From JBEEFP01 sp041166085 (GTDB taxonomy: Bacteria > Actinomycetota > Acidimicrobiia > Acidimicrobiales > JAFATL01), in NCBI GenBank assembly GCA_041166085.1, contig JBEEFP010000067.1, positions 62,001 through 126,000 on the forward strand: a stretch of DNA of 64,000 bases, given 5' to 3'. Numbering within the stretch: the first letter of the stretch is position 1; the number at the start of each line of letters is the position of its first letter. The notes under the pieces were generated by a model. It was not told the origin of the DNA, did not search any database, and was given only the letters and a program-made list of their open reading frames with translations. This document shows, one piece after another, positions 26,982-36,218 of this stretch. The translations under genes were made by a program, and so were the position numbers.

Positions 26982-27725
26982 GTGTCCTTGCACGTGGTGG
27001 ATCAGGACGGCGGCGGACCGCTCGTGGTGCTCGTGCACGGGAGCATGGACCGTGCCACCAGCTTCGGTCGCGTCATCAAGCTGCTGGGCGACCTGCATGT
27101 CATCGCCTACGACCGATACGGGTACGGCAAGTCGTTGGCCCACCCACCTCACACCACGCTCGACGCGCACGCCGCCGACCTCCTCGCGGTCATGGACGGA
27201 CGGCGCGGCGCCGTCGTCGGCCACAGCTACGGCGGCGACGTGGCGTTGCTTGCCGCGATCGAACGCCCTGAGGTCATCACCGCGGTGGGAGCCTTCGAGG
27301 CGCCCATGCCGTGGGCACCGTGGTGGCCGGCCTCCAGTGCCGGCGGCGCGGCCATGGCCGCACCGTCACCCGAGGACGCGGCGGAGGCGTTCATGCTGCG
27401 GGTCGTGGGTGAGCGCGTGTGGACCCGCCTGCCGAGAGCGACCCGCGAGGCGCGGCGCGCCGAAGGGGCGACGCTGGTCACGGAGATGGAGTCGATCCGC
27501 TCCGACGCGCCCTTCGATCCGTCCCAGGTCCGGGTGCCGGTCGTGTGCGGCTACGGCAGCGTCACCGAGGACCGCCATCGCACCAGCACCACCGAGCTGG
27601 CCGCGGCCGTGCCCGACGGCGAGCTGATGATCATCGAGGGGGCAGCCCACGGCGCCCACCTCAGCCACCCGCGCGACTTCGCGGACTTCGTGCGGCGCGT
27701 CGTCGCACGCGGCGGCCCGTCCTGA
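26982..27725 (+). CDS. Alpha/beta hydrolase
   Basis: 247 aa from GTG 26982. Oxyanion-hole motif VLVHGSM, nucleophile elbow VVGHSYGG (Ser at about residue 77), and catalytic His in EGAAHGAHLSHP. It is a generic esterase or hydrolase of unknown substrate, in one unit with the histidine kinase upstream. Confidence 0.85.
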   Translation: MSLHVVDQDGGGPLVVLVHGSMDRATSFGRVIKLLGDLHVIAYDRYGYGKSLAHPPHTTLDAHAADLLAVMDGRRGAVVGHSYGGDVALLAAIERPEVITAVGAFEAPMPWAPWWPASSAGGAAMAAPSPEDAAEAFMLRVVGERVWTRLPRATREARRAEGATLVTEMESIRSDAPFDPSQVRVPVVCGYGSVTEDRHRTSTTELAAAVPDGELMIIEGAAHGAHLSHPRDFADFVRRVVARGGPS

Positions 27726-27769
27726 GAAGGGTCAGCGTCGAGATGCAGGCGGTGTGCTGAAGTGAGGGG

Positions 27770-29557
27770 ATGCTGAAGGTGCGTCCCCGTGGCTTCGTCG
27801 CGCTCGTCCTGGTGGCCGGCGCCCTGTTGGTCATGGCCGGCTATGCGGTCAGCATGCGGAGCCACCGTCACCAGGTCGCGGCCCGGGTCCGGCTGGCCGG
27901 TGTCGAGGTCGGCGGGATGGACGAGGCCGCGCTGGCCCGCACGCTCGAGCGCGTGGCGGCCAGGTACGGGGGCGCCCAGGTGCGGGTCAAGGCGCCCGGC
28001 GGCGGGTTCACCACGCCGGCGTCGACCCTCGGCCTGCGGGTGAACCGGGAGGCCACTGTCGCCGACGCCATGCGGGTCGGACGCGGGGGTCTGCCCATCA
28101 CGCGCCTGTGGAGCTGGGCCTACTCGTTCATCACCCCCCGGACGGCCGCCGTCGACGTGGCCGTCGATCGCACCGACGCCAGGCGCGTCCTCGCCGAGAA
28201 GGACCCGGGCCCCCACGCCCCCGCGGTCGAGCCGTCCATCCGCTTCGCGGCCGGCCACTTCGTGGCCGTCCCAGGGAAGGCAGGCCGCGGCATCGACGAC
28301 CGCGACGTGGCGGAGAAGCTGTCCAGGACCGCTGGTACCGGCCAGCTCATCACCGTGTCGGTGGGGCGGGAGACGCTCCGACCCCGCTTCGGCTTGGCCG
28401 CGGCGCGCGCCGTCGCCCGTGAGGCCGAACGGCTGGTGAAGGCGCCTGTCCCCCTCACCGTGAACGGCGACCCGACGACGATCTCCCTGAACGCGCTGCG
28501 CTCGTGGGCGCGGGCTGCGCCGAGCGACGGCCGCCTGATGTTCGCGATCGACGGTGAACAGGCGGCCGCCGACCTGCACAAGCGCTTCGCCCGGGCCGGG
28601 GTCCCTGCGGCGGAGACCACCTTCCAGGTCGTGAACGGGCAGGTGTCGGTGGTACCCGGCCACGCGGGCACGACCTGCTGCGACCCGTCGGTCGGGGGTC
28701 GCATCGAACGGGTGCTGCGAGCCCAGCTGCCACCGCCTGTCGAGGCGCCCCTGCTTCGCGTCGAACCCAAGATCAGCGCCGAGCAAGCGGCCCAGCTCGG
28801 CATCAAGGAGGTGGTTGCGACCTTCACGACCCAGCATCCGCCCGGTCAGCCACGCGTCAAGAACATCCATCGCATCGCGGATCTCATGCGGGGCCAGGTG
28901 ATCCTGCCCAACTCGACCCTCTCGGTGAACGCCATCATCGGGAAGCGCACCGCTGCCAAGGGATTCGTCAATGCGCCGGTGATCGAGGAGGGGCTGTTCA
29001 GCGAGGACTTCGGCGGCGGGGTCTCCCAGTTCGCGACCACGCTCTTCAACGCCGGCTTCCTGGCCGGGCTCGAGTTCCCCGAGTACCAGAGTCACAGCAT
29101 CTACATCTCGCGCTATCCCTACGGCCGCGAAGCGACGCTGAACTTTCCCCACCCCGACCTCAAGATCCGCAACAACACGCCTTACGGCGTCCTGATCTGG
29201 CCGTCGTACACGGGCAGCGCAGTGAACGTCACCCTGTACTCCACGAAGACGTGGAAGGTCACCCAGACGGGGCAGACCAAGTCTCCGCAGGGCGTGTGCA
29301 CGCGAGTGCGCACCGAACGCACGCGTGTCCGCGTCACCGATCAGCTGACCAAGAAGGACGCGGTGTACGCGACGTACCGGCCCCAAGAAGGCGTCAACTG
29401 CAACGGGACGCACAGCGGCACCACCACCACGAGCAGGCCGGCCGCGACGACCACGACCAAGAAACCCGTCGCCACCACGACCGCCAAGCCGCCGCCCACC
29501 GCCCCTCCGCCGACTCCGCCGCCCGCCACCACCACCACCGCCGCACCGCCGCCGTGA
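27770..29557 (+). CDS. VanW family protein with peptidoglycan-binding domains
   Basis: 595 aa. An N-terminal membrane anchor (residues 6-25) is followed by two PG_binding_4 (YkuD/VanW-associated) domains at about 30-320. A VanW domain lies at about 365-500 (NSTLSVNAIIGKRTAAKGFVNAP, then GGGVSQFATTLFNAGFLAG). A Thr/Pro-rich tail of about 60 residues probably crosses the cell wall. The exact enzymatic role of VanW is unsettled; a cell-wall function is likely. Presence of this family does not imply glycopeptide resistance. Confidence 0.9.
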   Translation: MLKVRPRGFVALVLVAGALLVMAGYAVSMRSHRHQVAARVRLAGVEVGGMDEAALARTLERVAARYGGAQVRVKAPGGGFTTPASTLGLRVNREATVADAMRVGRGGLPITRLWSWAYSFITPRTAAVDVAVDRTDARRVLAEKDPGPHAPAVEPSIRFAAGHFVAVPGKAGRGIDDRDVAEKLSRTAGTGQLITVSVGRETLRPRFGLAAARAVAREAERLVKAPVPLTVNGDPTTISLNALRSWARAAPSDGRLMFAIDGEQAAADLHKRFARAGVPAAETTFQVVNGQVSVVPGHAGTTCCDPSVGGRIERVLRAQLPPPVEAPLLRVEPKISAEQAAQLGIKEVVATFTTQHPPGQPRVKNIHRIADLMRGQVILPNSTLSVNAIIGKRTAAKGFVNAPVIEEGLFSEDFGGGVSQFATTLFNAGFLAGLEFPEYQSHSIYISRYPYGREATLNFPHPDLKIRNNTPYGVLIWPSYTGSAVNVTLYSTKTWKVTQTGQTKSPQGVCTRVRTERTRVRVTDQLTKKDAVYATYRPQEGVNCNGTHSGTTTTSRPAATTTTKKPVATTTAKPPPTAPPPTPPPATTTTAAPPP

Positions 29558-29578
29558 CGACGGTGGTAGGCAGGGCCG

Positions 29579-30457
29579 ATGCGCGTGCTCATCACCGGCT
29601 CGTCCGGACTCATCGGCTCCGCCCTCATCCCGCGGCTGGAGGCTGACGGGCACGAGGTGACCGCGCTGCGTCGCGGTGCGCAATGGGATCCCCAGGGCGG
29701 GCGGGTCGAGCCCGCGGCCGTCGCCGGACACGATGCGGTGGTCCACCTGGCGGGCGAGGGCATCGGCGACCACCGGTGGAACGCAGAGCACAAGCGCCGC
29801 GTGCTGGACAGCCGCGTGAACGGCACATCGGCGCTGGCACGCGCCCTGGCCGGTCTCGACACCAAGCCGTCGGTGCTCGTGAGCTCGTCTGCCATCGGGT
29901 ACTACGGCAACCGTGGCAGTGACACCCTCAACGAGGAGAGCGCGCCAGGCGCCGACTTCCTCGCCGAGGTGTGCACCAAGTGGGAGGCGGCGGCCCAGCC
30001 CGCGGCCGACGCCGGCATCCGGACGGTGCTCTTGCGCACCGGCATCGTCCTCTCACCGACGGGCGGCGCGCTGAAGCCGCTGCTGCCCCTCTTCAAGCTG
30101 GGCGTGGGCGGGCGGCTCGGTTCGGGCCGCCAGTACTGGAGCTGGATCACCATCGACGACGAGATCGAGGCGATCCTGCACTGCCTGACCAATCCGTCCG
30201 TCTCCGGCGCTGTCAATGCGACCGCTCCCGAGCCCGTGACCAACGAGGAGTTCGCGCGAACGCTGGGTCGGGTGCTGCACCGCCCGGCCGCGTTGCCCGT
30301 GCCCCGGTTCGCGCTCGCGGCGCGGCTCGGTGGCGAGGCAGCTGACGTGATGCTGCTGGCCGGCCAGCGGGTGCTTCCGGCCAAGCTCGAGGCGACCGGC
30401 TTCACCTTCCGCCACCGCACGCTTGAACAGGGGCTCCGAGCCATGCTGTCGAGCTGA
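29579..30457 (+). CDS. TIGR01777/SDR39U1 family NAD-dependent epimerase-like protein
   Basis: 292 aa. The N-terminal NAD(P) motif is MRVLITGSSGLIGSALIPRL, followed by VVHLAGEGIGDHRWN, SSSAIGYYGNRG and LRTGIVLSPTGGALK, all hallmarks of the YfcH/SDR39U1 group. It ends in a short DUF1731-like domain (VLPAKLEATGFTFRHRTLEQ). Biological substrate unknown. It lies 21 bp after the VanW gene. Confidence 0.9.
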   Translation: MRVLITGSSGLIGSALIPRLEADGHEVTALRRGAQWDPQGGRVEPAAVAGHDAVVHLAGEGIGDHRWNAEHKRRVLDSRVNGTSALARALAGLDTKPSVLVSSSAIGYYGNRGSDTLNEESAPGADFLAEVCTKWEAAAQPAADAGIRTVLLRTGIVLSPTGGALKPLLPLFKLGVGGRLGSGRQYWSWITIDDEIEAILHCLTNPSVSGAVNATAPEPVTNEEFARTLGRVLHRPAALPVPRFALAARLGGEAADVMLLAGQRVLPAKLEATGFTFRHRTLEQGLRAMLSS

Positions 30458-30526
30458 TCCTCGTCGAGGACCGGTCGCGGTTCGACGCCGTTCGCAACGT
30501 CGGCCGGTCCCGGACAGACTGCCGGC

Positions 30527-31702
30527 GTGGACATCGACCTGCCGCCCGAGGACGACCCCCGCCGCTTGCAGGTCCGCGGCTGGTTCGAGCAGCACCCGCA
30601 GCCGACCGCGGCCGAGCTGGTCGACACCGGCTACGTCGTCCCGCACTGGCCGCCGCCTTGGGGCCTCGACGCCGAGCCCGAGTTGCAGCTCATCATCGAC
30701 GACGAGCTGAAGCGCGCTGGCGTGGCCAAGCCCCTCAACCCGATCGGCATCGGGCACTGCGGGCCCATCCTCGTGGTGCACGGTTCCGACGAGCAGCGCG
30801 AGCGCTACCTGCCGCCGATGTTGCGGGGCGAGGAGCTGTGGTGCCAGCTGTTCAGCGAGCCGGGGTCGGGGTCCGACCTGGCCAACCTCTCGACACGCGC
30901 CGTGCGGGACGGCGACGTGTTCGTGGTGAACGGCCAGAAGATCTGGACCTCGCTGGCGTCGATGGCCAAGTTCGGCATCCTCATCGCCCGCACCGATCCC
31001 GACCAGCCGAAGTACACCGGCATCTCGTACTTCATCGTCCCCATGGACCTGCCGGGCATCGAGGTGCGGCCCATCCGCAACATGACGGGCGACCCCTCGA
31101 GCGGCGGCGGCTTCTGCGAGGTGTTCTTCACCGACGTCCATGTGCCGGTCGAGAACCTCATCGGCGAGCTCAACAAGGGTTGGGTCATGGCCAAGGAGAC
31201 GCTGGCCAACGAGCGTGTCTCGTTGTCGAAGGCCGGGCTCACGTGGGGCCACGGCCCGACGGCGAACGACCTGCTCGACCTCGTGCGCTCGGATGGCGGA
31301 GTCGCCGACGCGACGCTGCGCCAGCGGGTGGTCGACGCGTTCATCGAGAGCGAGATCCTGCGCTTCCACTCGTTCCGGCAGATCTCGGCCGCCGTCAACA
31401 AGAAGCCCGGTCCTGACGCGTCGTTGCGCAAGGCCATGAACGACCCACACGGCAAGAAGGTCTACAACCTGGCCAAGGACCTGCTCGGTGCCCGCGGCAT
31501 GTTGGCCGACGGTGGCGGTCCCGGTTGGCAGCCGTTCGTCGACGGCTTCCTGTTCTCCCCAGCCCTGACGGTCGGCGGCGGCACCTCCGAGGTCCTCCGC
31601 AACGTCATCGGCGAGCGCCTCCTCGGCCTCCCCCACGACACCGACGTCGAAGCCGGCCTCTCCTGGTCCGAGGCGCAAAACCTCGCCGTCTCGAGGAAAT
31701 AG
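30527..31702 (+). CDS. Acyl-CoA dehydrogenase
   Basis: 391 aa, GTG start. FAD-binding motif WCQLFSEPGSGSDLANLSTRAV, then VNGQKIWTSLASMAKFGILIART. The C-terminal domain contains GGGTSEVLRNVIGERLLGLP. It resembles the FadE enzymes of actinobacterial steroid and lipid clusters. Its last codons lie in the left arm of a perfect 22-bp hairpin shared with the convergent acyl-CoA dehydrogenase. Confidence 0.9.
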   Translation: MDIDLPPEDDPRRLQVRGWFEQHPQPTAAELVDTGYVVPHWPPPWGLDAEPELQLIIDDELKRAGVAKPLNPIGIGHCGPILVVHGSDEQRERYLPPMLRGEELWCQLFSEPGSGSDLANLSTRAVRDGDVFVVNGQKIWTSLASMAKFGILIARTDPDQPKYTGISYFIVPMDLPGIEVRPIRNMTGDPSSGGGFCEVFFTDVHVPVENLIGELNKGWVMAKETLANERVSLSKAGLTWGHGPTANDLLDLVRSDGGVADATLRQRVVDAFIESEILRFHSFRQISAAVNKKPGPDASLRKAMNDPHGKKVYNLAKDLLGARGMLADGGGPGWQPFVDGFLFSPALTVGGGTSEVLRNVIGERLLGLPHDTDVEAGLSWSEAQNLAVSRK

Positions 31703-31734
31703 GGTCCGAATTTCGGACCCTATTTCCTCGAGAC
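31688..31734. terminator. Perfect 22-bp hairpin, bidirectional terminator
   Basis: Arms of 22 bp, exactly complementary, with a 3-base loop (left arm 31688-31709 starts GTCTCGAGGAAATAGGG). It lies between two converging acyl-CoA dehydrogenase genes and includes the end of the plus-strand gene. Confidence 0.8.
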
Positions 31735-31740
31735 ACGCCG

Positions 31741-32925
31741 TCAGCGGGGGACGCGGGGGGTGCCGAGGCCGACCGACGCGACGATCTCGCGTTGGATCTC
31801 GTTGACGCCGCCGCCGAAGGTGCCGATGATGGCGCCGCGGTACTCCATCTCGAGCTGACCCGCGAGGACGGCGCCGGGCGAGCCCTTCTTGAGAGTGGCG
31901 GCGGGGCCGAGCACCTCCATGAGCAGACGCAGCGCTTCGATGCGCAGCTCGGTGCCGTAGACCTTGAGGGCAGACGCGTCGGCCGGGTTGAGCTTGCCGT
32001 GCTCCTGAAGCGAGGCGATGCGCCAGTTGAAGAGGTCGCATGCCTCGGTCTTGGCTCGCACGCGCGCCAGGTTCACGCGCACCCACTCGAGGTCGGCGTA
32101 GCGCGCGCCGTCGGGGGTCCTCGTCTCCTTGGCCCACGCGATCACCGAGTCGAGGGCGCGGATGATGCGCGCGGCCGGGCCGAGGGCGACCCGCTCGAAG
32201 TTGAGCTGCGTGGTGATCATCTTCCAGCCCGCGTGCTCCTCGCCCACCAGCATGCTGACGGGCACGCGCACGTCCTCGTAATAGGTGGCGTTGGTGTGGC
32301 CACCCGCGACGGTCCAGATCGGCGTGGACTTGAACCCGGGCAGCGTCGTGTCCACCAGCAGGATGGAGATGCCCTTGTGCTTCGGTGCGTCCGGGTCGGT
32401 GCGGCACGCCAGCCAGATGAAGTCGGCGATGTCGCCGTCGCTGGTGAAGACCTTCTGGCCGTTGACCACGTACTCGTCGCCGTCGCGGATGGCCTTTGTC
32501 CGCAACGACGCCAGGTCAGTGCCGGCGCCCGGCTCGGTGTATCCGATCGCGATGGTGACCTCGCCGGTGAGGATGAGGGGCAGGAAGCGTTCCTTCTGCT
32601 CCTCGGTGCCGAAGGCGGCGAGGGTCGGTCCGACGGTGTTGAGGGTCACGAGCGGGATGGGAGCGCCGGCACGGGCCGCCTCCTCCAGGAAGATGAGCTG
32701 CTCGACCGGACCGCGTCCCTGGCCGCCGTACTCCTTGGGCCAGCCCACCCCGAGCCACCCGTCGCGGCCCATCTGCTTGATGATCTCCTTGTGGACGGGC
32801 CCTTCGCCCACCTCGTCGCCCACGTTGCCGAGCTGAGCGCGCCGCTCGGGTGTCATCAGTCCGGCGAAGTACGCACGCAGCTCGTGCTGCAGCGACCGCT
32901 GCTCGGGTGTGAAGTCGATGTGCAC
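31741..32925 (-). CDS. Acyl-CoA dehydrogenase, FadE26/FadE29-like (ChsE alpha subunit type)
   Basis: 394 aa. The opening (MHIDFTPEQRSLQHELRAYF) with LMTPERR, IKQMGRDGWLGVGWPKEYGG, TEPGAGTDLASLRT and GGGVNEIQREIVASVGL closely resembles mycobacterial FadE26 and FadE29. These are catalytic FAD-binding subunits of the alpha2beta2 dehydrogenases that oxidise steroid side-chain CoA esters. The adjacent gene is a FadE27-like partner, as in M. tuberculosis Rv3504-Rv3505. It is the last gene of a five-gene minus-strand operon beginning at 36214. Confidence 0.88.
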   Translation of the reverse strand: MHIDFTPEQRSLQHELRAYFAGLMTPERRAQLGNVGDEVGEGPVHKEIIKQMGRDGWLGVGWPKEYGGQGRGPVEQLIFLEEAARAGAPIPLVTLNTVGPTLAAFGTEEQKERFLPLILTGEVTIAIGYTEPGAGTDLASLRTKAIRDGDEYVVNGQKVFTSDGDIADFIWLACRTDPDAPKHKGISILLVDTTLPGFKSTPIWTVAGGHTNATYYEDVRVPVSMLVGEEHAGWKMITTQLNFERVALGPAARIIRALDSVIAWAKETRTPDGARYADLEWVRVNLARVRAKTEACDLFNWRIASLQEHGKLNPADASALKVYGTELRIEALRLLMEVLGPAATLKKGSPGAVLAGQLEMEYRGAIIGTFGGGVNEIQREIVASVGLGTPRVPR

Positions 32926-32929
32926 CGCG

Positions 32930-34021
32930 CTAGTCCCCGGCTCCGACCAGCGATGCGCCGAGGTCGAGCAGCTGCGGCGTGGCCCCGCCGAGCGTGAGCT
33001 CGAGCTCCTTGGCCCACAGGAAGTAGCGGTGCACCGGGTAGTCCATGTCGACGCCCATGCCGCCGTGCAGGTGCTGGGCCGCGTGCACGACCCGCTGACC
33101 GCCGTCGGCGACCCAGAACTTGGCCATCGCCAGGGCGTCGGAAGCCGGCCGCCCGTCGGCCAGCTTCCACACCGCCGACCACGTCGTCACCGCCACCGCC
33201 TCGGCGTCGATGTAGGCATCGGCGATGCGCATGGTCGCACCCTGGAATGCAGCGATCGGCTTCCCGAACTGCTCGCGCTCCCCGATGTAGTCCGCGGTCA
33301 CACGCAGCGCTCCTTCGAGCACGCCCACCGCGGTCGCACACAGACCCGCGAGCGCCACCTCGTACGCGTACTGGGTCGCCTCGGGACCGCCGATGCGCTC
33401 TGCCGGTGTGCCGTGCAGGGTGAGATGACCCTGCGGCTCCCGGTGCGTGGCATCGGCGCGCTCCACGGTGAGCCCGGCCGCATCGCGGTCGACGAGGAAC
33501 AGGCCGGTGTCCGCTGTCACCACGATGTGCTCGGCCAGCAGCGCCCACGGCACCGCCACCTTGACGCCGGCGAGCCGCCACGTGCCGTCGGCCTCCTGCG
33601 TCGCGGTGGTCGCGGGATGCAGGTGGTCGGGGCTGGCCGGCTCCTGCAGGGCGGCGGTCAGGAAGACCTCGCCGGCCGCCACCCTCGGCAGGAGCCGCTG
33701 CTTGAGCTCATCGCTGCCGAAGCGGGCGATCGGCAATGCGCCCATGACGGCTGACGCGAGGACCGGCACCGGTGCGACGTGGCGACCAATGGCTTCGAGC
33801 ACCAGCGCCGTCTCGAGCACCGACAGCCCGCTGCCGCCGTACGCCTCGGGCACCGACAGGCCGAGCAGGTTGGCCGCGGCCAGCGCGGACCACAGGCGGC
33901 GATCGATCCGTTCGGTGCCCGCCTCGAGCTCCTTGAGGCGCTCGGTGGTCGTCTCCTGTTCGACGATGCGACCGGCGAGGGCCCGCAGGTCCTGCTGCAC
34001 CTCGTCGAACGTGAAGTCCAT
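32930..34021 (-). CDS. Acyl-CoA dehydrogenase, FadE27-like (ChsE beta subunit type)
   Basis: 363 aa from ATG 34021. MDFTFDEVQQDLRALAGRIV, LRVTADYIGEREQFGKPIAAFQ, HLHGGMGVDMDYPVHRYFLWAK and LGGATPQLLDLG match the FadE27 type. This subunit pairs with FadE26 to form a heterotetramer and keeps part of the FAD site. The medial FAD segment is degenerate compared with the neighbour, as expected for a beta subunit. Its ATG overlaps the SDR stop (ATGA), and the FadE26-like gene follows 4 bp after its stop. Confidence 0.85.
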   Translation of the reverse strand: MDFTFDEVQQDLRALAGRIVEQETTTERLKELEAGTERIDRRLWSALAAANLLGLSVPEAYGGSGLSVLETALVLEAIGRHVAPVPVLASAVMGALPIARFGSDELKQRLLPRVAAGEVFLTAALQEPASPDHLHPATTATQEADGTWRLAGVKVAVPWALLAEHIVVTADTGLFLVDRDAAGLTVERADATHREPQGHLTLHGTPAERIGGPEATQYAYEVALAGLCATAVGVLEGALRVTADYIGEREQFGKPIAAFQGATMRIADAYIDAEAVAVTTWSAVWKLADGRPASDALAMAKFWVADGGQRVVHAAQHLHGGMGVDMDYPVHRYFLWAKELELTLGGATPQLLDLGASLVGAGD

Positions 34022-34791
34022 CAGGTGCCGGGGCCGCCGCGGACGATCATGCCGGCGGTCAGGCCGCCGTCCGGCACGAGGTCGGCGCCGGTGAAGAAGG
34101 CGCTGTCGTCCGAGGCGAGGAACAGGATGGCGTTGGCGATGTCGCGCAGGGTGCCACCGCGCCCGATGGGCAGGCTGCGGTCGACGGCGTCGATCCATCC
34201 CTTGACCGTGTCGCGACCGAGGCTCTGGGGCAGGGAGTCGACGACCATGTCGATGTTGCCGGCGTTCGGGCAGACGGCGTTGACGCGGATGTTGAACCGG
34301 CCCAGCTCGAGGGCGGCGGTCTTCGTCAGCCCCCGCACCGCGAACTTGGAGCCGGCATAGGCGGCGGACCCAGGTGTCGCGAACACGCCGTCGATCGAGG
34401 AGACGTTGACGATGGATCCGCCCTCGCCCGATCGCATGGCGGGGATGACCGCGCGTATGCCGAGGAATGTCCCGAGCTCGTTGACGCGGAAGACGCGCTC
34501 GTACTCCTCCACCGTCGTGTCGACGATGCTCCGCAGCAGCAGCACCGCCGCGTTGTTGACGAGCACATCGACGCGGCCGAACTCCTCGAGGGTGGTGGCG
34601 ACGAGCGCGTCCCAGTCTCCCTCCTTGGTGACGTCGGTCTGCACGTACAGTCCATCGCCCTCGGCCTTGGCCACGTCGGCCAGGACGACGTCCGCCCCCT
34701 CCTGCGCGAACAGACGGGCCGTCTCCGCGCCCGTGCCGCGCGCCGCGCCCGTGACGATGCAGACCTTGCCCTCGAGACGTCCCTCTGTCAT
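34021..34791 (-). CDS. Short-chain dehydrogenase/reductase
   Basis: 256 aa from ATG 34791. Cofactor motif TGAARGTGAETARLF, LVNNAAV, catalytic Ser in VNVSSIDG and Y-x3-K in YAGSKFAVRGL, and the PDGGLTAG C-terminus form a complete classical SDR. The GAARGTG loop followed by an Asp (LADVAKAE) suggests NAD(H). Context suggests a hydroxyacyl-CoA or hydroxysteroid dehydrogenase. Overlaps of 4 bp with the enoyl-CoA hydratase gene upstream and of one base with the FadE27-like gene downstream indicate translational coupling. Confidence 0.88.
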   Translation of the reverse strand: MTEGRLEGKVCIVTGAARGTGAETARLFAQEGADVVLADVAKAEGDGLYVQTDVTKEGDWDALVATTLEEFGRVDVLVNNAAVLLLRSIVDTTVEEYERVFRVNELGTFLGIRAVIPAMRSGEGGSIVNVSSIDGVFATPGSAAYAGSKFAVRGLTKTAALELGRFNIRVNAVCPNAGNIDMVVDSLPQSLGRDTVKGWIDAVDRSLPIGRGGTLRDIANAILFLASDDSAFFTGADLVPDGGLTAGMIVRGGPGT

Positions 34792-35597
34792 TCGGAATAC
34801 CTCGGGGGACGCCTCTCGCGGAACGCGGCCATGGCTTCCTCCAGGTTGCCGGTATGCCCTGCGAGCAGCTGGCTGCGGTCCTCGAGATCCATGGCGGCCC
34901 GCAGGGAGCCCGCCTCGAGGTTGGCCCAGAGGGCCTGCTTGGTGAGCTCCATGCCGAACGGCGAGAGGCGAGCGACCATGTCCTCGGCCATCTCGACGGC
35001 GATGTCCACGACCTTGCCGTCCGGCGTCACACGCGACACGAGGCCGATTCGCTCCGCCTCGGGCGCGGTCACCTGCCGCCCCGTCAACAGGATCTCGCCG
35101 GAATGGGCGGTGCCGACCGCTCGCGGCAACAGGTAGCTGATGCCGAGCTCGACGCCGGTGAGTCCGTTGTTGATGCCGGCGCCGCAGAAGACGGCGGACT
35201 CGGATGCGATGCGAATGTCGCAGCCGAGGGTCAAGCACATGCCGCCCCCGTACGCCGGTCCGTTGATGGCGGCGATGAGCGGCTGCGGCATCGAGCGCAT
35301 GGCCGGTACCACGTTGCTCATGTAGCTCATGGCACGCGTGCCGGCGCGATGGCGGGTGATGCCGTCGAGCCCGGGCGCCGCGCCCATGTCCTCGAGGTCG
35401 AGGCCGGAGCAGAACCCGCGGCCCGCCCCGGTGAGCACCGCGACCCAGCAGTCGTTGTCGCCTCCGACGTGCTCGATGGCCTCGTACAACGCGCCGACCA
35501 GTCCGAACGACATCGAGTTGAGACGGTCAGGCTTGTTCAGGGTGATGAGGCTGACGTGGGGCGCCGCCGACTCCACCCGTACGAGTGAGGGCATCAC
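34788..35597 (-). CDS. Enoyl-CoA hydratase/isomerase family protein
   Basis: 269 aa. Crotonase-fold motifs: GAGRGFCSGLDLEDM (oxyanion loop) and GPAYGGGMCLTLGCDIRIASESAVF. The position of the first catalytic Glu of classical hydratases is Met/Cys here (GGGMCL), as in many actinobacterial EchA paralogues. Thus hydratase activity is not certain and isomerase, lyase or thioesterase chemistry is possible. It sits between the thioesterase and SDR genes with 4-bp overlaps. Confidence 0.85.
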   Translation of the reverse strand: MMPSLVRVESAAPHVSLITLNKPDRLNSMSFGLVGALYEAIEHVGGDNDCWVAVLTGAGRGFCSGLDLEDMGAAPGLDGITRHRAGTRAMSYMSNVVPAMRSMPQPLIAAINGPAYGGGMCLTLGCDIRIASESAVFCGAGINNGLTGVELGISYLLPRAVGTAHSGEILLTGRQVTAPEAERIGLVSRVTPDGKVVDIAVEMAEDMVARLSPFGMELTKQALWANLEAGSLRAAMDLEDRSQLLAGHTGNLEEAMAAFRERRPPRYSE

Positions 35598-36214
35598 GTG
35601 CCGTCCGCGGTCCTGATGAAGATCCCGTCGGCTTCGGCCGTGACCTCGCCGTCACAGCTCGAGCGCCCCCACGCGTGGATCTTGCGACCCTCCACCCGGT
35701 CCACGCCGCCCTCGTAGTCGATGCACCGGAACAACGGCGTCGGACGGCGCAGCCGGATGCTCAACGTCCCGGTGAAGCCGGCGGTGCCCGACGCGGCCTG
35801 GGCCACGGCCAGGAGCTCGTCGAACGCACCGACCAGCACGCCGCCGTGCACCAGCCCGGGCGGGCCCTCGTAGGCGGCGCCGTACGTCGCCTGTCCCCGC
35901 GTCATGTCACCGTCGAGCCAGAGGCGCAGCGGAGCGGCCAGCGGGTTGGACTCGCCGCTGATGGGGCTGCGCTCGCCCAGGTTGCCCTGGAAGCCGGGGG
36001 CGCCGAACAGGCCGTGCCGCAGCGACGGCTCGTCGAGGACGTCGCCCGTCAGCGACCCGACCGCCTCCGCGAGCCCTTCCAGATCGATCGCTTCCATGCT
36101 CCCTGCGTCGAGCAGCGCGACCGCTTCGACGAGCTTGCGGGTCTGCTCGACGACGCGGCGTTTGGCGTCGCGCCGCAGCTCGTCGGCGGGCGCGAGATCC
36201 TCGGCGGCGAGCAA
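35594..36214 (-). CDS. PaaI-like acyl-CoA thioesterase (hotdog fold)
   Basis: 206 aa from a TTG start at 36214; an ATG at 36097 is the next option. The earlier start is favoured because the helix RRDAKRRVVEQTRKLVEAVA is typical of longer actinobacterial PaaI proteins. The hotdog motif is GPPGLVHGGVLVGAFDELLAVA. It should cleave an acyl-CoA intermediate. It is first in the operon thioesterase - hydratase - SDR - FadE27-like - FadE26-like, directly downstream of the KstR-like operator. Confidence 0.82.
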   Translation of the reverse strand: MLAAEDLAPADELRRDAKRRVVEQTRKLVEAVALLDAGSMEAIDLEGLAEAVGSLTGDVLDEPSLRHGLFGAPGFQGNLGERSPISGESNPLAAPLRLWLDGDMTRGQATYGAAYEGPPGLVHGGVLVGAFDELLAVAQAASGTAGFTGTLSIRLRRPTPLFRCIDYEGGVDRVEGRKIHAWGRSSCDGEVTAEADGIFIRTADGT

Positions 36215-36218
36215 AAAG

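Noticed and set aside
27770..29557. Vancomycin resistance marker from the VanW domain
   Set aside because: VanW-domain proteins with cell-wall domains are widespread in actinobacteria, and no van ligase or dehydrogenase genes are nearby.
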